DNA from: 1-14-0-10-45-29 sp041650255
GTDB lineage: Archaea; Micrarchaeota; Micrarchaeia; Anstonellales; Anstonellaceae
Reading direction: 5' to 3'
NCBI GenBank assembly: GCA_041650255.1
Contig: JBAZLL010000005.1
Span: 3,403-67,402 of the forward strand
Length of the DNA stretch: 64,000 nt
A program made the position numbers and the translations under genes. Below the pieces are notes generated by a model. It was given only the letters and a program-made list of their open reading frames with translations. It did not search any database and had not been told where the DNA came from. This document shows, one piece after another, positions 16,088-25,485 of this stretch. How positions within the stretch are numbered: the stretch's first letter is position 1; each line of letters begins with the position of its first letter.

Positions 16088-17413
16088 TTGGGTGTTTTAT
16101 TGGCGGACGGGGTTATTTTTGATTTTTCAGGCTCAAAGCTTTCGGTGCAAAAGCTCGCATTGGGTGCATCCTCGCTTGAAGGTTACATCAATGAATTAAG
16201 CGCCGTCGTCTCGGATAAGGACTGGTCGCACCCTGCCGCGTCTTTTCTTTTGCCTTTTGAGAAAAAATACGCATCGGAATGCGCTTCACTTGCAAAAAAA
16301 CTGCCCTCACCTTCTCTTGTAATAGTTGTCGGAATCGGCGGCTCAAATTTGGGCACCATGGCGGTGCACGATGCAATATTCGGCTCTCTTTGCAATCTTA
16401 ATTCAAAGCCGCAATTGGTGTTTGCGGATACCACCGACGCGCGGACGTTAAATTCCATCATCGAACTTGCAAAAAGTCATTTCTCCAAAGGCGGGCATGT
16501 AATAATCAATATCGTGAGCAAGTCCGGGCACACAATAGAGACAATTGCAAACTTTGATGTGCTCTATTCCTCCCTATCTGCCCAGAGCAAGGATCGTTTG
16601 CATGTTGTCGCAACATCGGACGAATCCTGCGACCTTGAAAAATTGGCGCTTTCCGAAGGCTTTGACTCACTGCAAATACCAAAAAATGTCGGCGGGCGAT
16701 ATTCGGTCTTTTCAAATGTCGGTCTTTTCCCGCTTTCCCTTTGCGGCGTGGATATAAATTCCCTTTTGGAAGGTGCGCGCATGTCCGCAAAATCCGCGCT
16801 TTCAACCGATATTTCAAAAAACAATTCCGCCCTCATGGCTTCATTTCTTTATGCCAACGCAAAGAAGGGAAAACGAACGCACGTTGACATGCTTTTCTCA
16901 AACAGTCTTCATTCCACCGGAATGTGGCACCGCCAGCTTTTGGCAGAAAGCAGTGCAAAGCAGAAAAATATTCAAGGCAAAATCGTGCATTCCGGCATAA
17001 CTCCGATTTGCTCTGTTTGCACAACCGATTTACATTCAATGGCTCAATTATATCTGGGCGGACCCGACGACAAAACTTATCGCATAATAACTGCTTCCGA
17101 CAAAGGTGCAAACGCATCCATTGGAAAATCCGCGCTTTTGCATGTGCTTGCTCCGCAGGTGCAGGGAAAGAGCATCAATCAGATAATGGATTCAATTTGT
17201 GGCGGAGTAATCTGTGCATTCAAAAAAGGCGGACGGGAATTTGTGCACATAAACCTGCCTTCTCTTAATGCACATAGCATCGGTTGGCTTATGCAGGAGG
17301 AAATGGCGGAAACGATGTATCTCTGCCATCTTCTGGGCGTGAATGCGTTTGACCAGCCTGCGGTTGAAGAATACAAATCGGAATCCATCAAAATCCTAAA
17401 AAAATCAACCTAA
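16088..17413 (+). CDS. pgi: phosphoglucose isomerase
   Basis: About 441 residues of the classical PGI superfamily (not the cupin-type archaeal enzyme). Motifs: GIGGSNLGT, SKSGHTIET, VGGRYSVFSNVGL, HSTGMWHRQLLAESS and the C-terminal stretch IGWLMQEEMAETMYLCHLLGVNAFDQPAVE. It interconverts glucose-6-phosphate and fructose-6-phosphate in glycolysis or gluconeogenesis. No ATG is suitable; TTG 16088 or TTG 16100 would follow the TATA-like GATATTTTAAAG at about 16051-16062. Its stop overlaps the stop of the convergent ROK kinase gene by four bases. Together the two supply and use glucose-6-phosphate. Confidence 0.92.
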   Translation: MGVLLADGVIFDFSGSKLSVQKLALGASSLEGYINELSAVVSDKDWSHPAASFLLPFEKKYASECASLAKKLPSPSLVIVVGIGGSNLGTMAVHDAIFGSLCNLNSKPQLVFADTTDARTLNSIIELAKSHFSKGGHVIINIVSKSGHTIETIANFDVLYSSLSAQSKDRLHVVATSDESCDLEKLALSEGFDSLQIPKNVGGRYSVFSNVGLFPLSLCGVDINSLLEGARMSAKSALSTDISKNNSALMASFLYANAKKGKRTHVDMLFSNSLHSTGMWHRQLLAESSAKQKNIQGKIVHSGITPICSVCTTDLHSMAQLYLGGPDDKTYRIITASDKGANASIGKSALLHVLAPQVQGKSINQIMDSICGGVICAFKKGGREFVHINLPSLNAHSIGWLMQEEMAETMYLCHLLGVNAFDQPAVEEYKSESIKILKKST

Positions 17414-18321
17414 TTCTTTCCTAAGAAATTTTTTATCTTTTCATTTTCTTCTCCCTTTGCAAGAAGCATTGCGCCCTCAAGAGAAGGATTATTCATTTTA
17501 CAAACGCCTATTTTTGTGAAAGCAACCGGGGATATTGCGCATTTTCTATACCCTGAAAATACATCTGTCCTGTATTTTTTCATAAGCGCGAATCCAACCG
17601 AGCCTGCAATAATTATTTCGTTCGGATTTAGTGCGCTTGCAATGTTTGCAAGCCCAACTCCGAATAAGAAAGCGGCACTATTGCAAATCGCTTTCGCATC
17701 CAAGCTTTTATCCAAGAAAATTTCCTTTGCACTTTTTCTTTTTCCCACTCTCTCAAAATATTGTTTTTCAATCCCGGCCCCGCCGCAAATTTCTTCCCAT
17801 TGAATTATTTTTCCCAAGTTTTCTTTTTTTCCAAGTAGTAAAATTTTCATGTGCCCGAATTCTCCCGCACAATTGTTTTTCCCGCGCAAAAGCTTTCCCT
17901 CATGCACAATCGCGCCTCCGATGCCTGTTCCGGGTGCAACTATGCAAAATGAATCATTTTTCTTTGCCCCCCTACTCCACCACTGTGCAAGCGCGGCGCA
18001 TTTCACGTCGTTTTCTGCAAATATCTTCGCGCCAAGAATATTTTTTTCAAAATGCAGATTTTTCACATTTTTAATGTTCGGCAATTTTGATACAAAAGAG
18101 TTTTGCACAAATCCTGGCAACGCAATGCCGACTGAGTTTGCATTTGTTCTTTTCACCAGTTCCTTTATGATATTTTTCAATTCGGCATTTGTCAAATTTG
18201 CGGGGGTGGGAATTTCCCCGCTCTTTTCTGCGCCATTTTTTGAAAACATCCACCCAATTTTTGTGCCGCCGACATCCACTCCCAGTGTTTTTTCGTTTCT
18301 TAATTTCCCGCCCTCTAGCAT
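17410..18321 (-). CDS. ROK-family sugar kinase (glucokinase-like)
   Basis: A 303-residue kinase. Features: ATP phosphate-binding GVDVGGTKIGW (about 13-23), catalytic Asp in FAENDVKCAAL, PGTGIGGAIV and NCAGEFGHMKI. The usual ROK zinc site CxCGxxGCxE is replaced by EEICGGAGIEKQYFE, so the three zinc cysteines are largely absent. Substrate is probably glucose, consistent with the convergent pgi, but other hexoses or N-acetylated sugars are possible. The enzyme would be cytoplasmic. Confidence 0.85.
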   Translation of the reverse strand: MLEGGKLRNEKTLGVDVGGTKIGWMFSKNGAEKSGEIPTPANLTNAELKNIIKELVKRTNANSVGIALPGFVQNSFVSKLPNIKNVKNLHFEKNILGAKIFAENDVKCAALAQWWSRGAKKNDSFCIVAPGTGIGGAIVHEGKLLRGKNNCAGEFGHMKILLLGKKENLGKIIQWEEICGGAGIEKQYFERVGKRKSAKEIFLDKSLDAKAICNSAAFLFGVGLANIASALNPNEIIIAGSVGFALMKKYRTDVFSGYRKCAISPVAFTKIGVCKMNNPSLEGAMLLAKGEENEKIKNFLGKN

Positions 18322-18426
18322 ATTTTTTCAAATGGGTGCAACCTACTTAAATGTGCCGTGCGGCGCATATTTTGTGTTCGTGAAAAACAAACCTAATATT
18401 TAAACAATTGCGAACCTACTTTTAGT

Positions 18427-20991
18427 ATGCTAACCAAGCCGGATGTGTCAGGAACGGACCTGTGGTCAATGCCGATTGAGGAAGCTTTTGCCCGCCTCAA
18501 GAGCTCCGCCAACGGTCTCTCCGATGCGGAATCCTCAAAAAGACACGCAGTGTTCGGGCTCAACGAACTTGCGCAAAAGAAAAAACGCAACCTTCTGATG
18601 CAATTTGCCGCCTATTTTTTCAATCCGCTCATTGTTGTCCTCATAATAGTCGGTCTTGCCTCATTTTATTTTGGAAATGCGCTAAGTGCAGTAATCATAC
18701 TTATCATGGTGCTCGTGAGTGTGTGCCTCACATTTTATCAGGAATATTCCGCTCAAGATGCCGCAGAAAAACTTCGCAAGCTGATTCGCAACACCGCAAC
18801 CGCGCTAAGAAATTCCAAATACAAGGAAGTTCCCCTCAAATATCTTGCGCCCGGAGATGTGATACGTCTCTCCGCCGGAGATTTGGTTCCCGCGGACTGT
18901 CGAATTATCTCCTGCCGCGACTTTTTCATAAATCAGGCGTCAATCACCGGCGAATCCGTTCCGGTTGAGAAAACTGGCAAACCCGCGGATTCCGGCACGC
19001 AAATAACCGACATGCTCAATGCAGTATTTTTCGGAAGCAGCGTTGTGAGCGGCTCGGCGCAGGCAATAGTTGTGCGCACCGGCATGGCGACACAATTCGG
19101 CGCAATTTCAGCCCGATTGGGCACAAGCAGGCAGGAAACCGCGTTTGACCGGGGAGTGCGCGATTACAGCATGCTCATGCTCAAATTCGTATTCGTACTC
19201 GTGCTCATAATTTTTGCATTAAACGCATTTCTAAAACAAAACATGCTTGAGGCTCTTCTTTTTGCGTTGGCGGTGGCGGTCGGACTTACTCCCGAAATGC
19301 TTCCAATGGTTGTGACTGCAAATCTTTCGCAGGGCGCAAACAACATGGCGAAAAAAGAAGTGATTGTGAAAAAGCTCCCTTCAATTCAAAATCTCGGCGC
19401 AATGGATGTTCTGTGCACCGATAAAACCGGCACACTGACCGAAGATAAAATCAAGCTTGTGCGCCACGTGAACATTGACGGCATTGAAGACGATCATGTG
19501 CTTTTGTTTGCATATCTTATCAGCTTCAATCAAACAGGGCTTAGAAATCCCCTTGACAGCGCGATACTTGAACACGACGCAAAGCGGCTTAAAAAAGAAA
19601 TAAGCGCCAACTTCAAAAAAATAGATGAGATTCCATTTGACTTCATGCGCAGATGCATGAGCGTCGTAGTTGAGGACTCATCCAAAACCCATATTCTTCT
19701 TACAAAAGGCGCGCCCGAAGATCTGTTGCCAAAATGCAATCATATTGTGCGTTCGGGTTCTTTGGAGCCGATGCCCGATTCAGACAAGAAAAAGGCAAAC
19801 GAACTTTATCTGAAACTAAGCTCCGAGGGCTTTAGGGTGCTTGCTCTTGCTTCAAAACAAATCTCTTCCTCAAAGAGCATATATTCCGTTTCCGACGAAT
19901 CTGATTTGGCATTTGAAGGCTTTTTGGCATTTTTGGATCCGCCAAAAAAGACAGCGCACGCATCATTGGCAGAACTGATGAAGCGCGGCATTGAAATAAA
20001 AATTCTTTCCGGCGACAACGAGCTTGTAAACCGCAAAATCGCAAAAGACGTCGGACTGAATGTAAAAGGCGTAATCACGGGTGCGCAAATCGCGCAGGCA
20101 ACCGACGAATCCATGCAAGTGCTTGTGGAAGAAAACACAATATTCGCCCGCGTCTCTCCTATGCAAAAGGAGCGCATAATTCTTGCATTACAGCGCAACC
20201 ATCATATTGTCGGCTATTTGGGAGACGGAATCAACGATTCGCTTGCGCTCAAAACTTCGGATGTGGGAATTTCCGTTGATTCTGCCGCCGACGTTGCAAA
20301 AGAGTCTGCCGATGTAATCCTGTTGCGAAAAAGCTTGCATGTTCTCTACGAAGGAGTGGATGAGGGCAGGCGCACATTTGCAAACACGATGAAATATCTG
20401 AAGATGGGCTCAAGCTCAAACTTTGGCAACATGTTCTCAATGGTCGGCGCAAGCATATTCCTGCCGTTTTTGCCAATGGCGCCGATTCAAATTCTTCTAA
20501 ATAATTTTCTTTATGACATATCTCAACTGGGCATCACAAGCGATAATGTTGATTCGGAATCGCTTGCAAAGCCGGCACAATGGAGCATGGATTCAATAAA
20601 GAATTTCATGCTCTATATCGGACCTGTAAGCAGTATATTTGATTACATAACGTTCGGAGTGCTATTTATTGTACTCAATGTTCCTGCCGCCGTGTTTCAT
20701 ACGGGCTGGTTCATAGAATCAATTCTCACGCAAACCCTTGTCGTGTATGTAGTTAGAACCGGAAAAATACCTTTCATACAAAGCAAGCCGAGCAAAAAAC
20801 TGCTTCTTGTATCGCTTTCAATAATGCTTGTCGCCATTCTGATTGTCACAACGCCCTTGCGCGAAATATTTGAATTCGGAGAACTTCCCCTCATTTACTA
20901 TCCGATACTCATCGTAATCGTGCTAAGCTATCTTGTGCTTACACAGCTTGTCAAAGGCTTTTTGATAAAGCGGGGGATTATCTCTTACTAA
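18427..20991 (+). CDS. mgtA: magnesium-type P-type ATPase (IIIB, MgtA-like)
   Basis: An 854-residue P-type ATPase. N-terminal domain, TGES actuator motif (SITGESVPVEK), phosphorylation motif DKTGTLTED (Asp332), KGAPEDLLPKCN nucleotide-binding block, GDGINDSLALK hinge and about ten membrane helices. PEMLPMVVTANLSQGA in helix 4 and SSSNFGNMFSMVGAS are typical of the Mg-transporting group. It would import Mg2+ across the membrane at the expense of ATP. A TATA-like AATATTTAAAC about 26-30 bases upstream of ATG 18427 implies leaderless expression. It is the first of three different P-type ATPases in 20 kb. Confidence 0.92.
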   Translation: MLTKPDVSGTDLWSMPIEEAFARLKSSANGLSDAESSKRHAVFGLNELAQKKKRNLLMQFAAYFFNPLIVVLIIVGLASFYFGNALSAVIILIMVLVSVCLTFYQEYSAQDAAEKLRKLIRNTATALRNSKYKEVPLKYLAPGDVIRLSAGDLVPADCRIISCRDFFINQASITGESVPVEKTGKPADSGTQITDMLNAVFFGSSVVSGSAQAIVVRTGMATQFGAISARLGTSRQETAFDRGVRDYSMLMLKFVFVLVLIIFALNAFLKQNMLEALLFALAVAVGLTPEMLPMVVTANLSQGANNMAKKEVIVKKLPSIQNLGAMDVLCTDKTGTLTEDKIKLVRHVNIDGIEDDHVLLFAYLISFNQTGLRNPLDSAILEHDAKRLKKEISANFKKIDEIPFDFMRRCMSVVVEDSSKTHILLTKGAPEDLLPKCNHIVRSGSLEPMPDSDKKKANELYLKLSSEGFRVLALASKQISSSKSIYSVSDESDLAFEGFLAFLDPPKKTAHASLAELMKRGIEIKILSGDNELVNRKIAKDVGLNVKGVITGAQIAQATDESMQVLVEENTIFARVSPMQKERIILALQRNHHIVGYLGDGINDSLALKTSDVGISVDSAADVAKESADVILLRKSLHVLYEGVDEGRRTFANTMKYLKMGSSSNFGNMFSMVGASIFLPFLPMAPIQILLNNFLYDISQLGITSDNVDSESLAKPAQWSMDSIKNFMLYIGPVSSIFDYITFGVLFIVLNVPAAVFHTGWFIESILTQTLVVYVVRTGKIPFIQSKPSKKLLLVSLSIMLVAILIVTTPLREIFEFGELPLIYYPILIVIVLSYLVLTQLVKGFLIKRGIISY

Positions 20992-21046
20992 CGATTAATT
21001 AGTGCGTACGTCCATAGTTAAAATGTAATTTTCCTAAGGTGATGAA

Positions 21047-21202
21047 ATGGGTATGAGCAAGAAAGATTTAACCAGAAAGCATATGAACACAAAAGCTCGC
21101 ATCGCCGAGCTTGAGCCGCTTGTGCGCCGAGACCCGCTAAAAAAGCATCCGGAAATTCACGAAGAGCTTGAAAAACTCAAAAAAAGCCTGACCGAGAATT
21201 AA
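21047..21202 (+). CDS. small helical protein, 51 aa
   Basis: ATG 21047 follows an AAGGTGATG Shine-Dalgarno-like run and opens a 51-codon frame ending at TAA 21202. The product is highly charged with regular EL/LEKLKK heptads (IHEELEKLKKSL), so it should be one or two amphipathic helices. No family is recognised. It lies 55 bases after the Mg-ATPase gene on the same strand; a regulatory small-protein role is conceivable but not shown. Codon pattern and RBS make it a credible gene. Confidence 0.65.
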   Translation: MGMSKKDLTRKHMNTKARIAELEPLVRRDPLKKHPEIHEELEKLKKSLTEN

Positions 21203-21291
21203 AGTTTGTTTGAAAACAAGTTATGTTCGCCCAAAAAAAAAGAAGCAGGCGAACAGTTTTCACTTTTTATTTTTGTGCACATTTTATCCTT

Positions 21292-21900
21292 TCAATTCGG
21301 CACAGTCTCCACTTTTTCTTCTTTCTTTCCCCAGCTATCCTCGCATATATACCCCGCTTTTCTAAGCCTTGCATACGACGCCCACAAAAATATCGGTCCA
21401 AATACGGCTGTCGGGAAGAAATTATTCATTGTAATGAACATGGAGAGAAAAAGTGCGTTCAGAAATGTTTGCAGTCCAAGCGCAAATACTCCGATTCCAA
21501 TCACAAGTGCGCACACCGTGCTTGCAACCAATCCCGCAACAAGAAAGTAGCCGATGTCAATTGCCTCAATCTCGGGCTTTCCTTTCGTTACTACTAAATT
21601 CCAAATCTTGTATGCCACATAGCCAAAAAGGAAATTGCCGACAAATCCAAATGCGCTTCCCCAACTAAGCGTCCCAAAAAAGTCCGCACTCAAATTTCCA
21701 AATGCCGCGCCCCATGCGCCCGCCGGTCCGAACAAAACTCCTGCAAGCGGGGGAATGAAATTTGCAAGCCTAAACTCGGTATAACCCGGAACTATTGGGA
21801 ACGGCTTGAACGGAACAAGAAGCCCTGCATACAATATCGCCACGAGGACAATAATCGCGACTTGTTTTTTCTCTGTCCACACTTTTAGTATTTGGTTCAT
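21292..21900 (-). CDS. ECF transporter S component (QueT-like vitamin/precursor uptake)
   Basis: A 202-residue, six-helix membrane protein. The blocks TEFRLANFIPPLAGVLFGPAGAWGAAFGNLSADFFG and SAFGFVGNFLFGYVAYKIW are characteristic of ECF-type substrate-binding S components. S components capture a vitamin or nucleobase precursor and need an EcfA-EcfT energising module, which is not encoded nearby, so a shared module elsewhere is expected. Substrate unknown. The highly charged C-terminal tail (KKEEKVE) is cytoplasmic. Confidence 0.78.
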   Translation of the reverse strand: MNQILKVWTEKKQVAIIVLVAILYAGLLVPFKPFPIVPGYTEFRLANFIPPLAGVLFGPAGAWGAAFGNLSADFFGTLSWGSAFGFVGNFLFGYVAYKIWNLVVTKGKPEIEAIDIGYFLVAGLVASTVCALVIGIGVFALGLQTFLNALFLSMFITMNNFFPTAVFGPIFLWASYARLRKAGYICEDSWGKKEEKVETVPN

Positions 21901-22061
21901 ATGCCGCCTCCAAAGTTTTTGTTTGTTTTACGACTCCCAAACTGTATCTATCAACTCTTTCCTGTTTTATAATTTCTTTCCAGCCTCGGTGCTTTCTTGT
22001 TTGATGCATGTTTCATATTTCTTTGCATATTTGTTTTTGCTTTTTTAGCATCCGACATTCT

Positions 22062-22757
22062 TTACAAACTTTTTTTCATCATTGCAAATATCTTCGGATT
22101 CTTTATTGCCGCCCTTCCAATCATCGCGCCATAAAGCCCTGCATTTTTCAGTTCCAAAACCTGCTCTTTGGTTTTAATATCCCCGTTCGCGACAATTTTC
22201 TTGCCGGTTTTTACGCATTTTTCATACACAGAAAAATCGGCGGCTTCCTTATCTTCTTGGTCTGCGGTTTTTGCATGCACGACAAAAAATTGCGCATCCA
22301 CATTCTCAATCAAATTAAGATAAGCCCCTTTTTCCTTCTCATACTTATTGAGTCCAAGCCTAAGCTTTATCGAGCATTCAAATCCGTGCTCCTTGATAAT
22401 CCCGACAATTTCTTTCACTCTTGACACTCTTTTTATCATCGCCGCGCCAATTCCCTGTCTGATGAATGAAGGCGAGGGGCATCCCAAATTCAGATTAAAT
22501 CCGCCAAATCCATTTTCGGGCTCAAATTCCAATAAAAATTTCTTATAATCCGACAATTTTGCCCCGGCAAGTTGTATTTGGGTCGGAGTTGCACTCATAA
22601 TTTTAATCTTGTCAATTTCGCCTTTTTTTCCTCTCGCCAAATTTGCGACTCTTGCCATTTCGCTAAACGTCAAGTCCGCACCATTCTCATGGCATAATGT
22701 GCGAAAAGCGCAGTTGCCAATTCCTTCCATCGGTGCAAGCATAAGCTGAAATTTCAT
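22062..22757 (-). CDS. tRNA-dihydrouridine synthase family
   Basis: A 231-residue FMN-dependent TIM-barrel protein. LAPMEGIGNCAFRTLC at the N-terminus, FNLNLGCPSPSFIRQGIGAAMIK with the catalytic Cys, FVVHAKTADQ and the FMN phosphate site GAMIGRAAIKNP are standard Dus motifs. It would reduce specific uridines in tRNA to dihydrouridine. It is short: the usual C-terminal helical RNA-binding domain (about 80 residues) is missing, as seen in some archaeal and DPANN members. It stands alone. Confidence 0.88.
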   Translation of the reverse strand: MKFQLMLAPMEGIGNCAFRTLCHENGADLTFSEMARVANLARGKKGEIDKIKIMSATPTQIQLAGAKLSDYKKFLLEFEPENGFGGFNLNLGCPSPSFIRQGIGAAMIKRVSRVKEIVGIIKEHGFECSIKLRLGLNKYEKEKGAYLNLIENVDAQFFVVHAKTADQEDKEAADFSVYEKCVKTGKKIVANGDIKTKEQVLELKNAGLYGAMIGRAAIKNPKIFAMMKKSL

Positions 22758-22949
22758 ATCGCATCCTCTCCTATTCGCATTTTTATTTTTTTACATATCC
22801 CTTTGCGTTAAGCTCCCTATTAACATCGCCCCCTTCAAAATGTCAAGTTTATTAATTTGCCCAGATTTGCAAGAGTTATATCGCTTGGGCGGATTCAATT
22901 GCCTCTTTTGGTGCTTGCAATCCGAAAAGAATATTTGGGGGTAGCTTTC

Positions 22950-23981
22950 ATGGGAAAGGGCAGTGGAATAAGCGAGGAAAAAGTGAGGATGGTTTTTGCA
23001 GCTGCAATAATCCTGTTTTTTGCATATATAATCGGTAGCGTTCTTTGGGGCTTTATAGGCGCACTTTTCATATCCGTATTTGCTTTTATCACGCTCAATC
23101 CAATATACAAATGGTTGCGCCTGCGCAATATCGGAAAAACTCCGTCCGCTCTCTTAGCAATGCTTATCGGACTCATTGTAATCGGTATCCCTCTTATGAT
23201 AATTTGTGGCGTACTTTTCAACGAAACCCTAAGTATGCTAAATCAGGCAAACCTGAATCAATATGCCAGTGCGATTAGTAATAACGTATCCGTCATTTCA
23301 AAAAATATTCCGAATTTTACCTCGGACGACGAGCTTAAAAAAGAAATCGGGGCGGCGGTCTATTCTATTGTAAATTATTTCAAGGACGTGGTAATCGGCT
23401 CCATGCAAAATATCGGAGAGCTCATGATTCAATTGCTTGTTTCCGTCTTTGTGCTTTATTACCTGCTTGTTGCGGAAGAAAAACTGGCATCAATTTCCCG
23501 TTCAATGGTGCCATTTAGCAGTAAAAATACTGGCATCTTAGCCGCCGAGTTCAAAAAGATAACCTATTCTGCCCTGATAACAGTTGCCCTTATGGGGCTT
23601 TTGCAGGCATTACCCCTTACTCTCGTGTTCATCTATTTCGGGGTTCCGGGGGCGGTCTTTTGGGGTTTTGTGGCGCTCATAATGACGTGCGTTCCGTTCG
23701 TCGGCATTCCGGTAGTATGGATTCCAATCGCACTCGTGGAGGCGGCACAGCACAATAACGATGCGTTTGTCGGAATAGTTGTAGCCGGAATAATACTCGC
23801 AATCGTTGAAAACGTCAGACCGATTGCGCAAAAAATGATTGGAAAAGTGCACCCTCTTATTTCCATATTGGGAATAATCGTCGGGCTCAGCTACTTCGGA
23901 GTATTTGGCATAATTATCGGTCCACTCATTCTGAGCTATTGTGTGCTGATGCTAAAGATGTTCAAGGAAGAATATCTATAG
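22950..23981 (+). CDS. AI-2E/PerM-type membrane transporter
   Basis: A 343-residue protein with about eight membrane helices. Family signs: ALLIGLIVIGIP-type N-terminal helices, a polar segment (about 120-165) before the central helices, GVPGAVFWGFVALIMTCVPFVGIPVVWIP, and the C-terminal MIGKVHPLISILGIIVGLSYFGVFGIIIGPLI. Members were linked to AI-2 export, but others are Na+/H+ antiporters, so the substrate is open. ATG 22950 is chosen because GGGGGT lies 9 bases upstream; the 31 codons before it look non-coding. A long pyrimidine tract follows the stop. Confidence 0.85.
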   Translation: MGKGSGISEEKVRMVFAAAIILFFAYIIGSVLWGFIGALFISVFAFITLNPIYKWLRLRNIGKTPSALLAMLIGLIVIGIPLMIICGVLFNETLSMLNQANLNQYASAISNNVSVISKNIPNFTSDDELKKEIGAAVYSIVNYFKDVVIGSMQNIGELMIQLLVSVFVLYYLLVAEEKLASISRSMVPFSSKNTGILAAEFKKITYSALITVALMGLLQALPLTLVFIYFGVPGAVFWGFVALIMTCVPFVGIPVVWIPIALVEAAQHNNDAFVGIVVAGIILAIVENVRPIAQKMIGKVHPLISILGIIVGLSYFGVFGIIIGPLILSYCVLMLKMFKEEYL

Positions 23982-23987
23982 ACTCTG

Positions 23988-24113
23988 TTTTTTTTCTTTC
24001 CCCCCTTTATTTTCCCCTATTTTTCTATTCATTTTTTCCTTATTTTTTCCATTTATTTTCCTTTTTGCATTTTTTCTTCTTTCGGATTTTCTTTTTCTTG
24101 CATTTTACTTTTT
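23988..24113 (+). terminator. U-rich 3' tract after the PerM-like gene
   Basis: About 125 bases, nearly all T and C with many T4-T8 runs, directly follow the stop. Archaeal termination uses U-tracts. This one is unusually long and could be a multi-hit terminator. No gene is visible in 23982-24239 apart from this tract and an AT-rich promoter region. Confidence 0.5.
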
Positions 24114-24239
24114 GCGCGATTTTTTGGTTTGCACTTTTGAAAACCTAACCTATATAAGAATGCATTTTCCTAAGCTCTTTCATTACTGCGCAAAGCCTGA
24201 AATTCTTGTTGCAGTTTCATTTATTTATGCGGTGTTTGT

Positions 24240-25439
24240 ATGCATGTTTCAAAACGAACTCTCGGACTGGGAACAGAATCTGCTTTTGAGGTGCTTGCGC
24301 AGGTAAATAAAATGCGCAGTGAAGGCAAGGACATAATCAGTTTTTGCATCGGTCAGCCCGACTTTGATACGCCCGCGCATATCAAAAAAGCGGCAATAAG
24401 TGCAATTGACGAGGGAAAAACAGGCTATACCGATTCTGCAGGCGCGCTTCATGCACGCGAGGCAGTTGCCCGCTATCTTTCAAAAACCAGAAACATAGAT
24501 GTGAAACCGGACCACGTTGTGATTGCAAACGGCGCAAAGCCCTTCATTGCATATGCAATTGCCTGTACCACCGACCCCGGGCTTGGCGAAGAAGTGATTT
24601 ATCCGAATCCGGGCTATCCGATTTACGAATCCCAAATATCCGCACAGGGCGCGGTACCGATTCCGCTTCCTCTTGTGGAAAAAAAGAATTTCAGCTTTGA
24701 AATCAGCGAGCTTGAATCAAGAATAACCAAAAAAACCAAACTCCTTATTCTAAACACGCCCCAAAATCCGACGGGCGGCGTGCTCTCAAGGGAGGACCTT
24801 GAAGAAATAGCCGTTCTTGCAAAAAAGCACAATTTCTGGGTTTATGCAGACGAAGTTTACAGCCAGATAGTATATGGCAAAAAATTTGAGAGCATCGCAT
24901 CAATTGATGGAATGTACGAGCGCACCCTTATTTCAGACGGCGCGTCAAAGGCATATGCAATGACTGGCTGGAGAGTCGGCTTTGCGGCAAATGCCACACT
25001 TGCACCTCACATTTCAAAATGGATTACAAATATTGAAGGCTGTGCAAACAACATGACTCAATATGCCCTAAAGCAGGCGCTTGAAGGACCCCATGATGAA
25101 ACAATCAAAATGGTTGCAAGCTTTAAGGAGCGACGCGACCTTGTTGTAAAGCTCCTCAATGAGATTGAGGGTGTGAGCTGTCATCTTCCGGGCGGGGCAT
25201 TTTATGCATTTCCAAATGTTAGCGCCGCACTAAAAAATCTCAATCTGAAAAATTCAATTGAATTGCAGGAGCTTCTGATGCAAAACGGCGTCGCGGTTCT
25301 TGCAGATACTCATTTTGGCAGGCACAATCACGGAGACCATGACCATCACATACGCCTAAGCTATGCAACTTCAAAGGACAACATAATCAACGGAATTGCA
25401 AGAATGAAAAAAGTCATGGGCGAGAAAAAGCCAAAATAA
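24240..25439 (+). CDS. class I aminotransferase (aspartate/aromatic type) with His-rich loop
   Basis: A 399-residue fold type I PLP enzyme. GQPDFDTPAHIKKAA, YPNPGYPIYES, LNTPQNPTGG, VYADEVYSQ and SDGASKAYAMTGWRVGF with Schiff-base Lys237 place it in the AspC/AlaT-like subfamily. Where relatives have a short loop before the substrate-binding Arg, this protein reads HFGRHNHGDHDHHIR (358-372), six His and two Asp in 15 residues, which could bind a metal ion. It would move amino groups between amino acids and 2-oxoacids. It lies upstream of transketolase with a 46-base gap. Confidence 0.9.
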   Translation: MHVSKRTLGLGTESAFEVLAQVNKMRSEGKDIISFCIGQPDFDTPAHIKKAAISAIDEGKTGYTDSAGALHAREAVARYLSKTRNIDVKPDHVVIANGAKPFIAYAIACTTDPGLGEEVIYPNPGYPIYESQISAQGAVPIPLPLVEKKNFSFEISELESRITKKTKLLILNTPQNPTGGVLSREDLEEIAVLAKKHNFWVYADEVYSQIVYGKKFESIASIDGMYERTLISDGASKAYAMTGWRVGFAANATLAPHISKWITNIEGCANNMTQYALKQALEGPHDETIKMVASFKERRDLVVKLLNEIEGVSCHLPGGAFYAFPNVSAALKNLNLKNSIELQELLMQNGVAVLADTHFGRHNHGDHDHHIRLSYATSKDNIINGIARMKKVMGEKKPK

Positions 25440-25485
25440 TTTAGCAGTTTTTTTATTTTTCTTTATTCATATTCATGTGGTTTCT

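Noticed and set aside
18352..18372. GC-rich partial palindrome upstream of the Mg-ATPase gene as a Mg riboswitch
   Set aside because: Too short, and the transcript appears leaderless, so there is no 5' leader to hold a riboswitch.
22857..22949. Longer N-terminus for the PerM-like protein
   Set aside because: No family similarity; a good RBS precedes ATG 22950.
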